A stretch of DNA of 64,000 bases from Baylisascaris procyonis (lineage: Eukaryota; Nematoda; Chromadorea; Rhabditida; Ascarididae). The translations under genes and the position numbers were made by a program. This document shows, one piece after another, positions 12,652 to 25,023 of this stretch; within the stretch, counting starts at the first letter, position 1, and every line of letters begins with the position of its first letter. Under the pieces are notes generated by a model. The model searched no databases, was not told the origin of the DNA, and saw only the letters and a program-made list of their open reading frames with translations. The stretch covers positions 4,172,001 to 4,236,000 of the forward strand of contig JAZARR010000212.1 in NCBI GenBank assembly GCA_037389465.1, in the 5' to 3' direction.

Positions 12652-13728
12652 GTGCTCGATGCTAAAAGTTCAATTCATGACAACTTCTTGAAACTACGAC
12701 AAATTTACGGCAGGCGATAGGCAACAATACCGAACTTTTTCTTCATTTTCTAAAAGGAATGCGAGTCTAGATGAATGCAAATAATACTTTTGGTTATGAT
12801 TACCTTTGGCATTTACTATACTCTTATTTGACGCTTAAATTACTTTAAAACACTTTCTACCTTAAAAATGATGGAAGAAAGATCAAGAGTAAATGCGAAC
12901 ATTAGCTACCTAAGGAAAAGACTTTAGAAAGATATATCTCGGAGCATCCCATATTCATGCGATTACACCGTAGCAAAACGCCAGCGGTATTATCGTATTA
13001 AGATTTCTAGTACCACACTAATACTTCTCTCCCCAAAATGTCATAGTACACTTCATATATCACTCTTCAAAAACTAAGTTTACCGTACTTATGTGCCACG
13101 CTCTAATTTTCTGGAAGTTCCTAACTGAAAATGTGCCATTTAAATGAGAGTTTATTTCAGCCATAAAATAGAACTACGAAGCAACTTTTTTTTAGCTGAG
13201 GCCTTACATTAGTAGGAGAAATATGGACGATGCGTGGAAATTATCGTTGCATAATACTTAACGATTTGAATCTGGAAAATCAGAACACTTCGAAATTTCC
13301 CACAGAAAAGAGAAAAGGATACAAATTGGGAAGAGAACGGAAAGAATAAATGCTCTAAATCAGAGAAATCCTAAGAACAGATAGAATAGTTTACAATAAT
13401 AAAGAACCTTTTGGTGATAGTTGATATCATTGAATATCGAAAACGCAAAATTCAGCATTATATTTTCAAAAAAAAAAAAAAAGTTTTCTCTCTACTGAAC
13501 GTCAATGGATGGAAATACATCGGGATTCAATTTAAAATATGAAATTGAAGAAACGAAATAACACTACCAATTATAAATTAAGAAGACAAAGCATGCTTTA
13601 GATAGAAATAAAATCTGAAAGTGATATAAAGCATCTGTGATTTCTGCTAAAGATTGCTACAATATCATGCTTGTGTGAAAACTTTCAAAAATTAGGCTGT
13701 GCTATATTTAAACCGCGGTCGCACCTTT

Positions 13729-13965
13729 TTATATTTGGTTACAACACTGTACTCTACTTCGCATAAGAACATGCACAATACGAAAAGTATAAAAACCGTT
13801 ATTGAAATCGATGCATTCATTCCTGCCTAGCACATCAAAGAGACACAATGCTTCTTCAATGATAGTAATGCAAGCAGCGGCATTCCTCAGTGCAACATTT
13901 TCGGAAATCTCCTTCTCACCGATATAAATGATATTTGAGACGGTTCATTAAGCGCATATAAGCTA
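13729..13965 (-). other. open frame with protein-like composition, minus strand
   Basis: The minus strand is open for about 75 codons and includes ENVALRNAAACITIIEEALC followed by LFDVLGRNE. It has no upstream ATG and no clear canonical acceptor. It could be an exon using a non-canonical AAG/GAG acceptor, as seen elsewhere in this window, or chance. No family is recognised. Confidence 0.2.
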
Positions 13966-14225
13966 TTCGTTTTGCTGATTGACCTAAACGTTATTGACTC
14001 ACGTATGAAACATCCATTGATTTCGTTGTCTCGAATAGAAACTTCGCATTATCCCTTAGCAATGTCGCATTTCCCCGCCTGAATTCTCATCACCCAAGTG
14101 TGCTGCGGTTGGGCGCAATGCCTCTACCAGTCGCAACCTGTCCCAGATTTTGTTGGAATTTGCATATTGAGAAATCAACTTATATTGGTTTTATCACCCA
14201 AATTTGCAAATCAGTGATATTAACG

Positions 14226-14390
14226 GACCGACCGAATCTCAACCGGAAACCGAAATTTCGGTCGGTTTTATCAGCCAAAATTCAGTTTTGTTCCCTTCAA
14301 CTTCTTCAGTTGCAATTGCTACTCCGTTTTCACCAAACGCAATTTTCAAACCGTTTGGTTTCAACGAAATTTCGGTCGTCGTTGAAAAGT
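14226..14390. repeat. short palindromes within an inverted-repeat-rich segment
   Basis: A perfect 14-base palindrome (ACCGAAATTTCGGT, 14249-14262) is followed at about 14,367 by a second copy of the core GAAATTTCGGTCG. Related CCGACCGAA and GGTCGGTTT stretches flank the first copy. Such clusters often mark the end of a small non-autonomous DNA element, but no clean terminal inverted repeats or target duplication are visible. Confidence 0.4.
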
Positions 14391-14737
14391 TGAATGTTTT
14401 CGGGCTGTTGCCGACTATTATTTTTATATCACTACAGAATTTCTCAACAAAGCATTAGAACTCCAAAGAATCGTACATGGTTCTAATATCTTCCCCATTG
14501 TGCTATAGTTGACCTAAAAAACACATGGCTGCAATATTTGATTTGAAAGCATGACCTGAAAATTATTATTCCATCAAGGGAAATTAACGTTTTTTTCCTT
14601 GAAATGTAAGAAAATGCAGTTAGAAATGGTGGCGAAACGGTAAGAGAGAGGCGAATGCGAGAATATAAATATTACAAAATAAATGAGCTAACGTAACATT
14701 TGTTTTCACTTAAAGCAACATTTGGCATTGTCTGCCA

Positions 14738-14742
14738 AAAAA

Positions 14743-14773
<31 letters not shown>

Positions 14774-14774
14774 A
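14738..14774. repeat. (AAAT)n microsatellite
   Basis: About nine tandem copies of the tetranucleotide AAAT/AATA in non-coding sequence. Confidence 0.95.
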
Positions 14775-15214
14775 AAATTCATTCATACGCTCTTTCGATC
14801 GATACATAACATTTTGCGTTTATATTAAATGCAAAAAATTTTTCGCATTTTATCACTCTCATGATAGATTATCCTTATTCCATTTGTATTTTAACTAGAC
14901 TTTTATCCATTCTAATGTGCCCTGTGTCAATGTTAATCAGCTATCCTTACTATATACGTTTATATGTGAAGTTTCAAATTTTTACAATTTTCTCATAAAT
15001 AAATAGACTACTGTTTCAGTTTATTTTATTTCCTTGGCATTGTTGCTTATGACTAGAAGACTTTATCTACCAATGAAATGTTCATCGATCCTTTCCTTTT
15101 CATATTCCCTTGACATGAGGTGTGATGAAATTCCTGACAATTTTCAAGGTCTCTTCTTGCGTTGTTTTGAGAATTACTGATTAGTTCCTTTATAGAGGTG
15201 ATTTCTTTTCCCAG

Positions 15215-15318
15215 TTCATTTTGCCACTATTGTGGGGATGTTTTGCTTCCGCGGATGATGGGAAAAGTTTTCATAGCGTCTTTACTGAATTGAGCTTTCG
15301 CTTCGTTTATACCGTTCT
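15215..15318 (+). CDS. putative exon, hydrophobic start
   Basis: The acceptor TTTTCCCAG precedes FILPLLWGCFASADDGKSF, and the exon exits at GTTCT|GTAAAA (phase 2). The short hydrophobic stretch ending in Ala-Ser-Ala resembles part of a signal peptide, but no ATG is visible. Its relation to the exon at 16,308 is unknown, and the phases do not join directly. Confidence 0.25.
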
Positions 15319-15529
15319 GTAAAATCTTAGAGCGAGATTTGTTTCAGTTTAATTTACCAAGTTCAGTGGCAAATTTTTTTGGCAGCGAATTTTATCCCGT
15401 CGCTCAGAAATTTGAGGCGACTGGATAAAGCTTTAAGTTTAATTTATTTCCGCTGACGCAGCAATTATTTTTAGATTGTTTTTTAAGGTTTCAGATGTTG
15501 CAACATAATGTAGTGCAGGCTCATATCTT

Positions 15530-15574
15530 CTCCTCGTTATCCTTGGACATTTAATGTCCAAGGATAACGAGGAG
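15530..15574. repeat. perfect 21-bp inverted repeat with 3-base loop
   Basis: The left arm 15530-15550 is the exact reverse complement of 15554-15574, separated by TTA. The arms read CTCCTCGTTATCCTTGGACA(T) and its complement. A degenerate partial copy of the arm (ATCCTTGAACATTTAAT) follows at about 15,580. The length is too short for a typical miRNA precursor unless flanks extend the stem. Alternatives are a collapsed palindromic element or a structured RNA. Confidence 0.95.
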
Positions 15575-16307
15575 CATTTTATCCTTGAACATTTAATCAC
15601 CGGATTTTCGGCTTGCACCTGCATGAGGCCTATCACAAAGACTGACTTATGGCGAATTGAGCAATTGCAATTCAGAAGCATTCGATTTCTTTCATTAAAA
15701 AACGGATCACATTACTCTTAAGCGAAGGAGGGGGAGGAAAGATATTGCATGTAGACGCTATATTTAAAAAAAAAACAAACGAATAAGCAAAATATTTATT
15801 CAGAACGAGAAGAAATGAGCCCTTATTTAGTAAATTTAAAGTTTGTTTACATAAAGAAACAAAGAATTAGGAGCAATCATAGAAGTTCGCATTCACCGTT
15901 TCATTGTCATATTCTCAACCAGAAAAAGACATACAAGGTGATTATTACGTTTATTGATCGTGTGACTAAATAAACCACCGATTGGGTTAGGCCAAGAAAA
16001 ATCTGACTTAAGGTGCAAGTTTTATTCGCATAGCAATGAAATTAGTGATCGATCAAGTGACCACTCATCAAGCGTAAAAGTAAGCGATATATTTATGCAT
16101 AAAGGCAATTATCAACATATAAGTTGCATAAAATAACTTTCATTCCTATAAATAAAAACCACCACTTCGCCACAAATTATTCTGCTTAATGAAGTAAACA
16201 TTTTGTAATGGCCAAAATTTGATTGAAAGTGATTTCGTTTCAAAAACTAGCACTTAGTAGAAACTTAGCTTAGCTTACAGCCGGATGAACATCAACATTG
16301 TCGATAG

Positions 16308-16391
16308 GCTACCTTGACCGAAGCACCAGATGGAAGCCGAGTTTTGGTTGCAAACGGGAAAATCGAAAAAGTCAAAATCGGACTTCATCTG
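16308..16391 (+). CDS. putative internal exon, unknown gene
   Basis: An in-frame TAG immediately before the exon is also the acceptor (GTCGATAG). Twenty-eight codons follow, phase 0 in and out, with donor CTG|GTAAAA. The product includes EAPDGSRVLVANGKIEKVKI, an alternating hydrophobic/charged pattern of beta-strand type, as in Ig-like or other extracellular folds, but it is too short to assign. No partner exon is identified with confidence. Confidence 0.4.
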
Positions 16392-17263
16392 GTAAAACAT
16401 AATTAGCAAGAGGCAATGGGTATACAAATAGCAATGTTAGGAATAAATGAATGAAATTATTGTTGCTAATGAAAAAGATGTATAATACAAACACTAGTGG
16501 AAGCGAAATATTCGCTAACGCAACAATGATTGCTGAATAACAGCGCATTTTTCTCTGCTTGAGGGGCTTAATGAATTCGATCTACTCGTTTCACTAAAGC
16601 TAATCGATTCAATCACTCATTTTAATCTACTCTTCAACGCCTTCATTCCAACTTTATGAATTGATGATCTAAAGATGATATTTCAAAAATTTTTCACGCC
16701 TGTTTTATTGCTCTCTTAAACAACTTCTGCATATGCTTTCAGCTTGAGGTTTCTTCCATGAATGTTATGTTCAAACGAGGTGTTGTTTCATTTGACCCCC
16801 GTAGCTGAACAGTGATTTCAGTAAAATACATTTAGCATAACTGTGGCGACTGAGTCGGTTTTTTTTTTTTTTTTTTTTTGTAATAAAACATTCAAACACT
16901 TCGTTGCATCATCCAATGACAGCCTCAACCAGATGGCTAGATTGTTTTCTCATAACTGACTGGGCTAGTTGACAGACAAAGTTGATGCATCACGTCTATT
17001 CATTAGTGTCTGACAGCTAAAATAACATAACATTGCATGAAAATTTCTATTGCACAGATTCCAAGTGGAAATGCCAAAAAAGTCTGCAAAAGCACCGTAA
17101 AACAGTCGCCAAACTAATGAATTGAGCCCAGCATACGACCGCACTTCCTTTACTCCCTGACAACTCAAGAGTCTCGACTTAATTTTCCAAAAAAAGCCAA
17201 AAAAAACTATTTCACGCAATAAGCTTTCTCAGTGATAAAGATGTTTGTCAAAAGACAGATTCA

Positions 17264-17469
17264 CCTGAAGAATGCCGTTGATATCATATTTGCAAAAAGG
17301 TTTCAATAACTTCTGTGCTGCGCAACAGCAACTAACAGTAGTTATTGCGTTCGCATTTGATACAGCACAGAAATTTTGGAGTAAGGGTCTCTTTTCTCGT
17401 ACAACTTCTATCCCTACTATTTCCCTCTCTTCTCCTGCAGCAATGAGTATCACCCCTAACCCTAAATGA
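17264..17469 (+). other. coding-like on both strands; orientation undecided
   Basis: The plus strand has an open frame ending TTSIPTISLSSPAAMSITPN before TGA at 17469. The minus strand has a segment framed by a TGCAG acceptor and a CTTCAG|GTGAAT donor with REKRPLLQNFCAVSNANAI. It could join in phase a minus-strand frame running down to 16,965. Only one can be right. I could not choose, and neither resembles a known family. Confidence 0.25.
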
Positions 17470-18765
17470 GAGACATCCCTTTCATAAAACGACCAAAGAA
17501 AAATAAACTTTTAAAGAATGTCAAAGCCAATATTCGCATATAAATATTTAATGAAGCTTGTATCCGTTTACATGCGCGGTCAGAAGATATCACGGATGAC
17601 ATATAATATTTAATACCTTTTCAGTCGTTTATGAATTTCTGCAAAAATTTTTTATATTTGAGTTTTACGAAGAAATCGCCATATTCGGCATCACTTGTTG
17701 GATTCCGAACAATAGAAATGACAAGGAAGATCCTATTATAGAATTGCAAAACCAACGCTATAGGAGCGTTTTAAATCACTTCTATTAAGAAATTGCAAGA
17801 ACTATATCTGTGTATTAGAATGCTTGCAAATGCCGTTGAAATTCGATCGATTCAATGAAAATTACGCGGAAAATTATCCACTCGGTCGAATATTTTTGGA
17901 TTTCTCGAGAAGAATATTGCAAAAGATTTGGCAAAATAAAAAAATCCGAATGCGGCCATCGTTACGAGAACGGTGATGCCCTCGAAAATGATTATCTCAT
18001 AAATTTTCTGTTGTTCCTCATTCGATTTAATTTTGTTCCTCATAAAAAAATTTTTCTTTATATTGACCACCGTGATAGAATTTCAATCCTTGATTTGCAT
18101 ACTTTCATACTTATACAATGCTTCTCTTTAGTACTTTCACATAGCATCTCGAAATCAAAATGCTAGTGGAATCGCTCAGATGATGGCCACTCATCCAATG
18201 CATAAAAAGACGTCAAAGTTCATGAGCAAAACTTCATTTATGCATTCCTAGCTTTTATTTTCTTATTATGCTTTTGTTTTCAAATTTTACAACATATTTT
18301 TTGCTCGAAGGTGATCAGTTCTTCGTACTCATTACTGTATTCGCCTAAAACTTATTGTTTCCTTTAGATTTTTTGTATTTATAACAATAAAATGCCGAAT
18401 GCAATAGCATTATTGTGATAATGCTGATGGTTCCAACAATGATCAATAAAATTTACGCAAATAAATGATCAACTCTTATCGTTATAATCAAACGATACAT
18501 AGGCACCAACTGAGCGCGAAAAATTATCCACTCTTCCCTGCAATTGCTTAAAAACTTTTCGTCTGGATTTTCGCAAACAAGAACGCAAGTAATAGTAAAT
18601 CCTCTCCTCCCCTATCAAATTAAAGAAGTCTGCGAGTAAACTTCGAGATTTTCGAGTATTCTGTGACAGTAAGATGCCTAGTAAAGGTTAATGATTCGTA
18701 AAGATAAGGAAGATCTGGTAGGTTTTTGAGGAAAATAGCGATCGGTAAGACTTTCGAAAAATTGA

Positions 18766-19098
18766 ATGGATGAAAGGTTGACTAGTCGACTACAGGTCAA
18801 GTGGGAATATTGCGATGTGCAAAGTAAGTCAACGAAGTCAAGAGCATACAGGCAGATAAAACAACTGCTCAGCATGTATCATGACGCTATCGTGAGGCAG
18901 AATCGGAAGGATATAAAAGAGGTTGAAGTACTCATGTTTTCATTCCAGCTTCTAGACTGGTCTCAAGGCAGCGTGGGCATACGGGTGGCAGTTGGAGTGC
19001 GCGCGGTGATCGGCGGCAGCGTGGAATTCGACTGTGGGATTGTGCCCGCGATTCGAGCTGTCCTTATATCCCCTCTTGTTCGTCACTTTATTGTATAA
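18766..19098 (+). other. 110-codon frame with GC-rich 3' half, possibly element-derived
   Basis: The first half is Lys/Arg/Gln-rich (KSTKSRAYRQIKQLLSMYHD). The second half switches abruptly to GC-rich sequence encoding Val/Gly/Ala. ATATAAAAGAG lies in the middle (about 18,910). The abrupt base-composition change is unlike neighbouring sequence and might reflect an inserted retroelement fragment. No gag, protease or reverse-transcriptase motif is visible, so function is not assigned. Confidence 0.2.
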
Positions 19099-19960
19099 GT
19101 GTGATAAACTGTTCGAACTTTAAACCTGTGTTGTGACTGGATGAGCTGACCGCAGCTCAACAAAGGTGCAGATCCTCAAGGAACTGATCCTTACATAGAT
19201 GAGTGGGTGAAGGGTGGGTAAATATGTTTGTATGTGATTTAAACAAAAATGATGGTCATTGATCAGTAACGACTGAAAAGAGAATATGTACAAAAAAGTG
19301 ATGTGAATTCACGACATTGACGTTTACTCGCTAGAGCAATAACTGGCACAACTGAATAAAAGTCCCCCTCAAGGAAACAATTTTTTTTTTATTTTGTTGA
19401 AAACGATCATATTAGTGGTAATTTTAGGGAAGTGGAATAAATACACAAAACTGCTGGAAACCTGCAAGTAAATAATAACGAGAAAAGATTCGTCTATTAA
19501 AACAGAAAAATGAGAGAGAAGTAAAAATTTAATAAAGTAATAACAGAGTTTCGGCTTTCAAATGCTTCCATCAAGCAAAAGCTATTAAATCTGACCTATT
19601 TAGCCATATGCGTCATTTCGATATGATATGAATTGTTGAAAGAGTAATAATAATGATATAATACTTTCTCGAAAAGGTACAGATCGGAAATAGCAACTTA
19701 ATGAAAAATTAAGGTGGGAAAATTGGTGACATTTTCACAGTTTTTTTTCGAAAATGTCACATCGAATGCGAAGATAATCGATCAAGAAAATCCTCAGACA
19801 AAAAATTTTTTTTAAATTTCCCAACAAAATACGTTTGAATAATATGTTCAAAAAAAAACTTTGCAGCTGCTTCCTTTTCGCGAAACCTCTCACAAGGATT
19901 AATCAATAGGGACATACACAAAGAAAACGATAACAAAGAGGAACGAATAGTGCAGTGACA

Positions 19961-22535
19961 ATGGGCGCGTGCGAGGAGAACAAGTATGAATTGTTTGCTT
20001 ATGGATTTGTTGTGTGCTCAAGGTAGACCACTAGTAGTGAAGTGTTCCTCAGTAGCTAATGTTGAAAATGCTAAAGATTTTTCTAAAACAATACAAACTT
20101 TTCCAAAAAGAATTCCTCAGGTGTTTTTTTTTTTAAACAGGAATAATGGAAGCATAAAATTGGGTACGCTTACAGAGAGGCTATAAACTCACTTTTGTTG
20201 TTTCGTTATCGGTATCACGCATGCATAGCGGTATTCGCTTACGTGCACAGCAAACGTTGAACATTTGTTAGCAGCGCTCTAATCTGTCACATTCGTTACG
20301 TGAACTGATTGAGTGAATGCCTCAGCTCAAGCAGTGCACTCAACAATAAGACTACTAAACTTACACTCTTTGATGTAAAATGAGGAAATTTTTAGCGATT
20401 TCTGGGAGCAAATAAACTTGACTTCGATTAACTTAACATTTACATACATTTTGTTAATGGTAATATAGGACGGTTTATCAACATTTACTTACGTAATACG
20501 TTGCATTCTTTCGACAACTTCGAAACGACTCTCTTTGAACTTTTTTCATTCAAAATTTGCTGCAATACGTTGGGATACTTTGTTCAACCTTACAAATAAC
20601 CCATTGTTAATAGATGTTAAGAAAAACAAGTACTTCCGGGCCTTCGGTTCAACCGCTCACCAAAAGATAGAAAAACAACAACAGAGCACCTAATCATGCG
20701 TCTTTATGTAAAGGTGACCGACCACCCGCACGAAACCAACCCAAAAAAAATTCGTTTTTTACGTCGTGTGTGGTCAGTTGTATGTGCAGCAAAAGTAACG
20801 TGCCCATTTTTGGGGCATTTCAACCACAAACAACCAAATACAACAAAGTTAGGGTGATGGGAGGTGCGGAATATACCTATCAAATTTCAATGCCGCAGTC
20901 TCTTCATTGGCGGATAAAAATGATGTCGCCGCTACAACAATGCGCATTTTGCAAAAATTGGTGCAAACGCATCAAAAAAAAAAAAAAGAGGAGTAACGAT
21001 AAGGAATTGAAAACGTTAGCAGCGAATAAGTTTGCTGCATTGTTCGTTAACTATCATCTATTTTCATTAGCAAACGATACACCATAGCAATGCATGGCGT
21101 GCCTTAATACCTGAGAAAAAATGCAGTGATATATTTTGGATCAAGTTTGAATTTTAAGAAAAATGTCGGGTTTTTCCCCTTGCAGTTCCTCACAAATAAT
21201 CGTCTGAGCGAATAGAAAAGGAAAAAACGATTTTTTCTTATAAATTACTTTTAGCGTATAGAGTTATTGCTGTTGTTGTTTGTCCACTAAATAATACATT
21301 TGATTCTTTGCTAAAAAAAAAAAAATTAACAAATCAAAATCGTCTAAAATTGTCACAGCAAAGAATTTTTGAGGTAAGATGATATCTTGCCAACGATTTC
21401 GGTCAGTGCACTGGTTTTTTTTATAACACTCAGTGCTTCGCAACGTTCTTATTGTTGGATAATATCATCACCATTTGAGGACTTGCAATCATATAATCAT
21501 GCTGCTTCATGGTTGAAGGAGAAGACAATGAGTTTTATCAAATTTTTAATGCTCGAAAGCAAACTCCTTGGCCTAAAAATTTACATGCGTTAATTTATGC
21601 CCAAATGAAAGAGATAATTTCATGCACTCTAAAGAATTTCCGGAAATTAGTTTAGTTCATCGCCCTTCTCACTCGTTTCTTGTGTATTTCATTTGATAAA
21701 GTTTGATGCGATATGAACACATCTCTTTCTTTATTCTTCAAACATTCCTACATACAGAGGTTCACATCTTAAATCAATGACGATAGCAAATAGTGAGCTG
21801 CAGATAAACGTTGTGAAACGAGAATAGATCTTGTTGAAGAAGATGGGAGGAAAATTTTTAATAAATAAAAATGTTGACAACGAAGAGTTGTGTACAATCG
21901 ATAAGTGGCGAAGCAGCACTCTCAGTGGATGAACTAAGAGAGAACTGTGAAGAAGAGCGAAACGTTCTGAATGCCAGCTTGGCAAGCTATTTTTCGAACG
22001 GTGCACATCTCGGCTGCTTCCAAGCGGCTGCTCTCAGCTTTTTAGCCGCTTACTGGATTTCATTTCAGAACTCATCTCTCACATTTTTTAGTACCTTATG
22101 TATTTTCACGTATTCTTTTTTTTCCATTCCATTCCTTCGCTGCATTTCGTATTAATACATCCCAACAGATTAAGACAAGGCAACGTTTGAAGACTCTATC
22201 AAAAGCCAGTCATTAATTTGTTAGCGTTAAATATTACAATCGCACAATTTTTCGCAAAGAAATTCCAAATTCATCGAATTCTTATACAGCGCATCCCTAT
22301 AGGATGTTGCAATAAGTAAATATGGACATGTGCTACAACAAGTGATATGAATTGGCGATAGCCTCAATGTGCGTCGATTCTTGCATTTTGCCTCCCGCAT
22401 AAAATGTTTAGGGCTTTGCCATGTGCAGACTTTGCCAAAGAACCCTATTGGAAACTTACACTCCACTTCCAATACTGTGCAAGATATAGAAGCTTACTTA
22501 TTAAGCTGGAGCAGTTTAAAAAATTCATTCAATAA
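19961..22535 (+). CDS. putative unidentified gene: start exon and terminal exon
   Basis: The start exon 19961-20022 begins ATGGGCGCGTGC, encodes MGACEENKYELFAYGFVVCS and exits at AG|GTAGAC (phase 2). A frame after the acceptor GTGGTCAG at 20778 continues in phase. A strong terminal exon, 22362-22535, follows a GCGATAG acceptor, enters in phase 0 and ends TAA. It reads PYWKLTLHFQYCARYRSLL then IKLEQFKKFIQ. Middle exons are unsettled; a candidate lies at about 21,874-21,963 with SVDELRENCEEERN before GTTCTG. It is not proved that start and terminal exons belong together. No family is recognised. Confidence 0.35.
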
Positions 22536-22901
22536 TATGAAGTGCTATCAGTGACTACGAATTACTCTTACAAAATAAGAACACTCAAAATTGAAATAAA
22601 GCATTCGCGCACTCTCTTTAAAGTGTCATGAGATATCATGGTTTAGTTAGTTCATGAATTTATTTATTTATTGTTGAAAGGATAGAACTTCAATCACCTC
22701 TCCTGAGTTCCAATGTAGCTTAAGGAAATTTTCATATCACAAAAGAAAACTTTTTGGCAGAAGACGAATCTAAAATACTTTTACGGCTGTTAATAGGTAA
22801 AGAAATAAAGAAACAGCAGCTGTCACAAACTCATTCGCGCATACACGCACACACCGACAGACACAAACCTTAGTTCATCTCTTTAGAGACAAGTTAACGT
22901 T

Positions 22902-22914
22902 CCCCCCCCCCCCA
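22902..22914. repeat. poly-C run
   Basis: An uninterrupted C run immediately before a CCATGG. It is non-coding in any supported model and a likely source of length error. Confidence 0.8.
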
Positions 22915-22984
22915 TGGCGTCAAAAGAGTTAGAAGTATTTGTACGTATGAATAACGATGGAAAATTTATTGGAATAAAGCATAC

Positions 22985-23107
22985 ATGGAAAGGTCGTCTT
23001 CGGTAGATGTGGACGATCGAGCACCCTCTACGCCTCTCGTTCGGCGGTACTCGTTCATCCAAACCTTCAACGAATCCTCGTTATGCAGATTAATCAACCC
23101 ACTCTAA
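22985..23107 (+). CDS. short intact frame, 40 residues, with RRYSF motif
   Basis: ATG to TAA gives a 40-residue product: MERSSSVDVDDRAPSTPLVR then RYSFIQTFNESS. Composition is clearly protein-like, and RRYSF fits a basophilic-kinase or 14-3-3 type site. It could be a stand-alone short protein, or a terminal exon entered at an AAAG acceptor five bases before the ATG. The next supported feature downstream is the short frame at 23,847. No family is recognised. Confidence 0.4.
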   Translation: MERSSSVDVDDRAPSTPLVRRYSFIQTFNESSLCRLINPL

Positions 23108-23846
23108 TTAGACGAGTAACAGCAACTTGCATTGCTTGACAACTTGACTTGCTTAACCTCTGCATTCGATTTTGAAGAGTATGTGCAGTAAGATTAGCTC
23201 AAAAATGAGACGAATGCCAAACGCCTAGCACTAAGCCAAACATAAGCATATCCAGTATATTTGAAGTCTTCCTTTCTAATAAAACGATCAAATGGAAATG
23301 AGAAACAATTGGAAAAAAAATCAAAACACTGAAAGCGTACTATACTACAAAACATTTCTATTATATCGATGACAGTAAAAAAGGCAAATATGAAAAACGT
23401 ATGAAACAATTTGAGGGGATAAGTTGGTGAATAGTGGTGAATTGCAAGGTGAGTAATTTGAAGTAAGCCGTCAACTAAACGAACAAACATATGCTAAGTG
23501 GATCGTTGAAGAGTTGTTCTTTGAAGTGCTATGATAAGAAAAAGTTTAAAGCATTTAAAAAATTCAAACTGAAAGACATTTGACGTAATTATAGAGGAAA
23601 AAATTTCCTTCAAAGAAAAAAAAAATCAACAAGCGGAAAATGTTAAGTGAGTTGAAAGGAAACCATATCACTAAGTAGTGCAATCAGTGGATTTATTAGC
23701 TAAACATTTGAATGGATGTTGATAACTGAAAATGTTCGATAGCCGAATGGCAAAGAATCATTCACGAATGGCAATCATAATATGAGGATAAAAAGAGAGC
23801 AAATAGCTGAAAATACGAAATGTTTGCATTTAAATTGAATTGAGAG

Positions 23847-24014
23847 ATGGTCGATCGTCATGAGTATGATTGCGGTGAAAGATGTAAAGCAAGAGCAATA
23901 CCACTCTATTCACTCAAAACATTCGCCCACAGCACAAACGCTGTCAATTGCAGCTTCGAGAGGATCGAAAAAATCCATAAAATGATGAAACTTGCTGCAC
24001 TCGGATATCGTTGA
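23847..24014 (+). CDS. short intact frame, 55 residues
   Basis: ATG at 23847 to TGA at 24014: MVDRHEYDCGERCKARAIPL, later NCSFERIEKIHKMMKLAALG. It contains three cysteines and no signal peptide. An alternative is a terminal exon entered at the internal TTGCAG acceptor (23,955-23,960). Evidence is frame length and composition only. Confidence 0.25.
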   Translation: MVDRHEYDCGERCKARAIPLYSLKTFAHSTNAVNCSFERIEKIHKMMKLAALGYR

Positions 24015-24347
24015 TGAACATTGAATTAACGGCCAAAGCGATACGATATTCAGAACGGCTATAATTCTATCTCATTTTATTCGATAGCAAACGATGTCTT
24101 GCCATTTATATCTCCTCGCTATTTCATAGAATTGTAGTTAACGCGAACTCACAGTAAGAAATTGATCTCATTGAACAGAAAGAGGGTGAAGGGAAATGGG
24201 ACAGAGTCAGGGGAAAAGTGAATTTCCCCTTTAAAATGAATGCTATGGATAAAAGAAGGTTGTGAAAATTTTCGCCAGTAGTAAATCACAACAGAGATGG
24301 GCCTAAGTGATTTCTTCTACTTTCCCGCATCTTCTCTCAATTTGCAG

Positions 24348-24431
24348 GCTTCACTGCGAATTATATTTTCTAGGAAAAAGTTTTCAAGTAATGCTTTGAA
24401 CAAAATGCACAACCCATCCGGATCGGAATGA
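24348..24431 (+). CDS. putative terminal exon
   Basis: The acceptor CTCAATTTGCAG precedes 27 codons and TGA, in phase 0: ASLRIIFSRKKFSSNALNKM then HNPSGSE. It ends 108 bases before the start codon of the next gene (24,540), a spacing typical of nematode operon neighbours. Upstream exons are not identified. Confidence 0.3.
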   Translation, partial: ASLRIIFSRKKFSSNALNKMHNPSGSE

Positions 24432-24539
24432 TTCCACGAACAGCCTTTTCTTTAATTTCGCAATCACAAAGGATTATTTTTGAAAGAAAATTGTTTTTTT
24501 TTTTGTGAGAATAACGTTTTACTATTAGCTGTAGTTATA

Positions 24540-24934
24540 ATGTATTCTAAAAAATACCACCAAGCGACCGTATCGATGGGATCACCGTATTCATTCGACG
24601 AATTAAGAATGAAGGATGATGAGACATCAGATCAACTAATTGATCTAATGCAAACTGTGAGAGTGAACGGTAGTCGTTGGTCAAAAATGAGAAATAGCAA
24701 CTCTGCCACAAAGATGAACAAATTTGGTAGATAGTCCAACTATAATAATTTATGAATGTGTTCACCGGAAACTATCTTTTTGTCTGTATGTGACTCTCAA
24801 CGAAAACGATGCTTTACAGCATTAATACAGATACATTCAAAACGGTCTTCGATTTGAGCTAAATTCAGAAAATGGAGTTAAAATTACCACAGTAATTTTA
24901 CTTAATGCAATAAACGAAGTCAAAGTCGATCATT

Positions 24935-25023
<89 letters not shown>

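Noticed and set aside
15439..15681. 80-codon minus-strand frame
   Set aside because: It runs through the perfect hairpin and reads both arms, so it is a by-product of the repeat.
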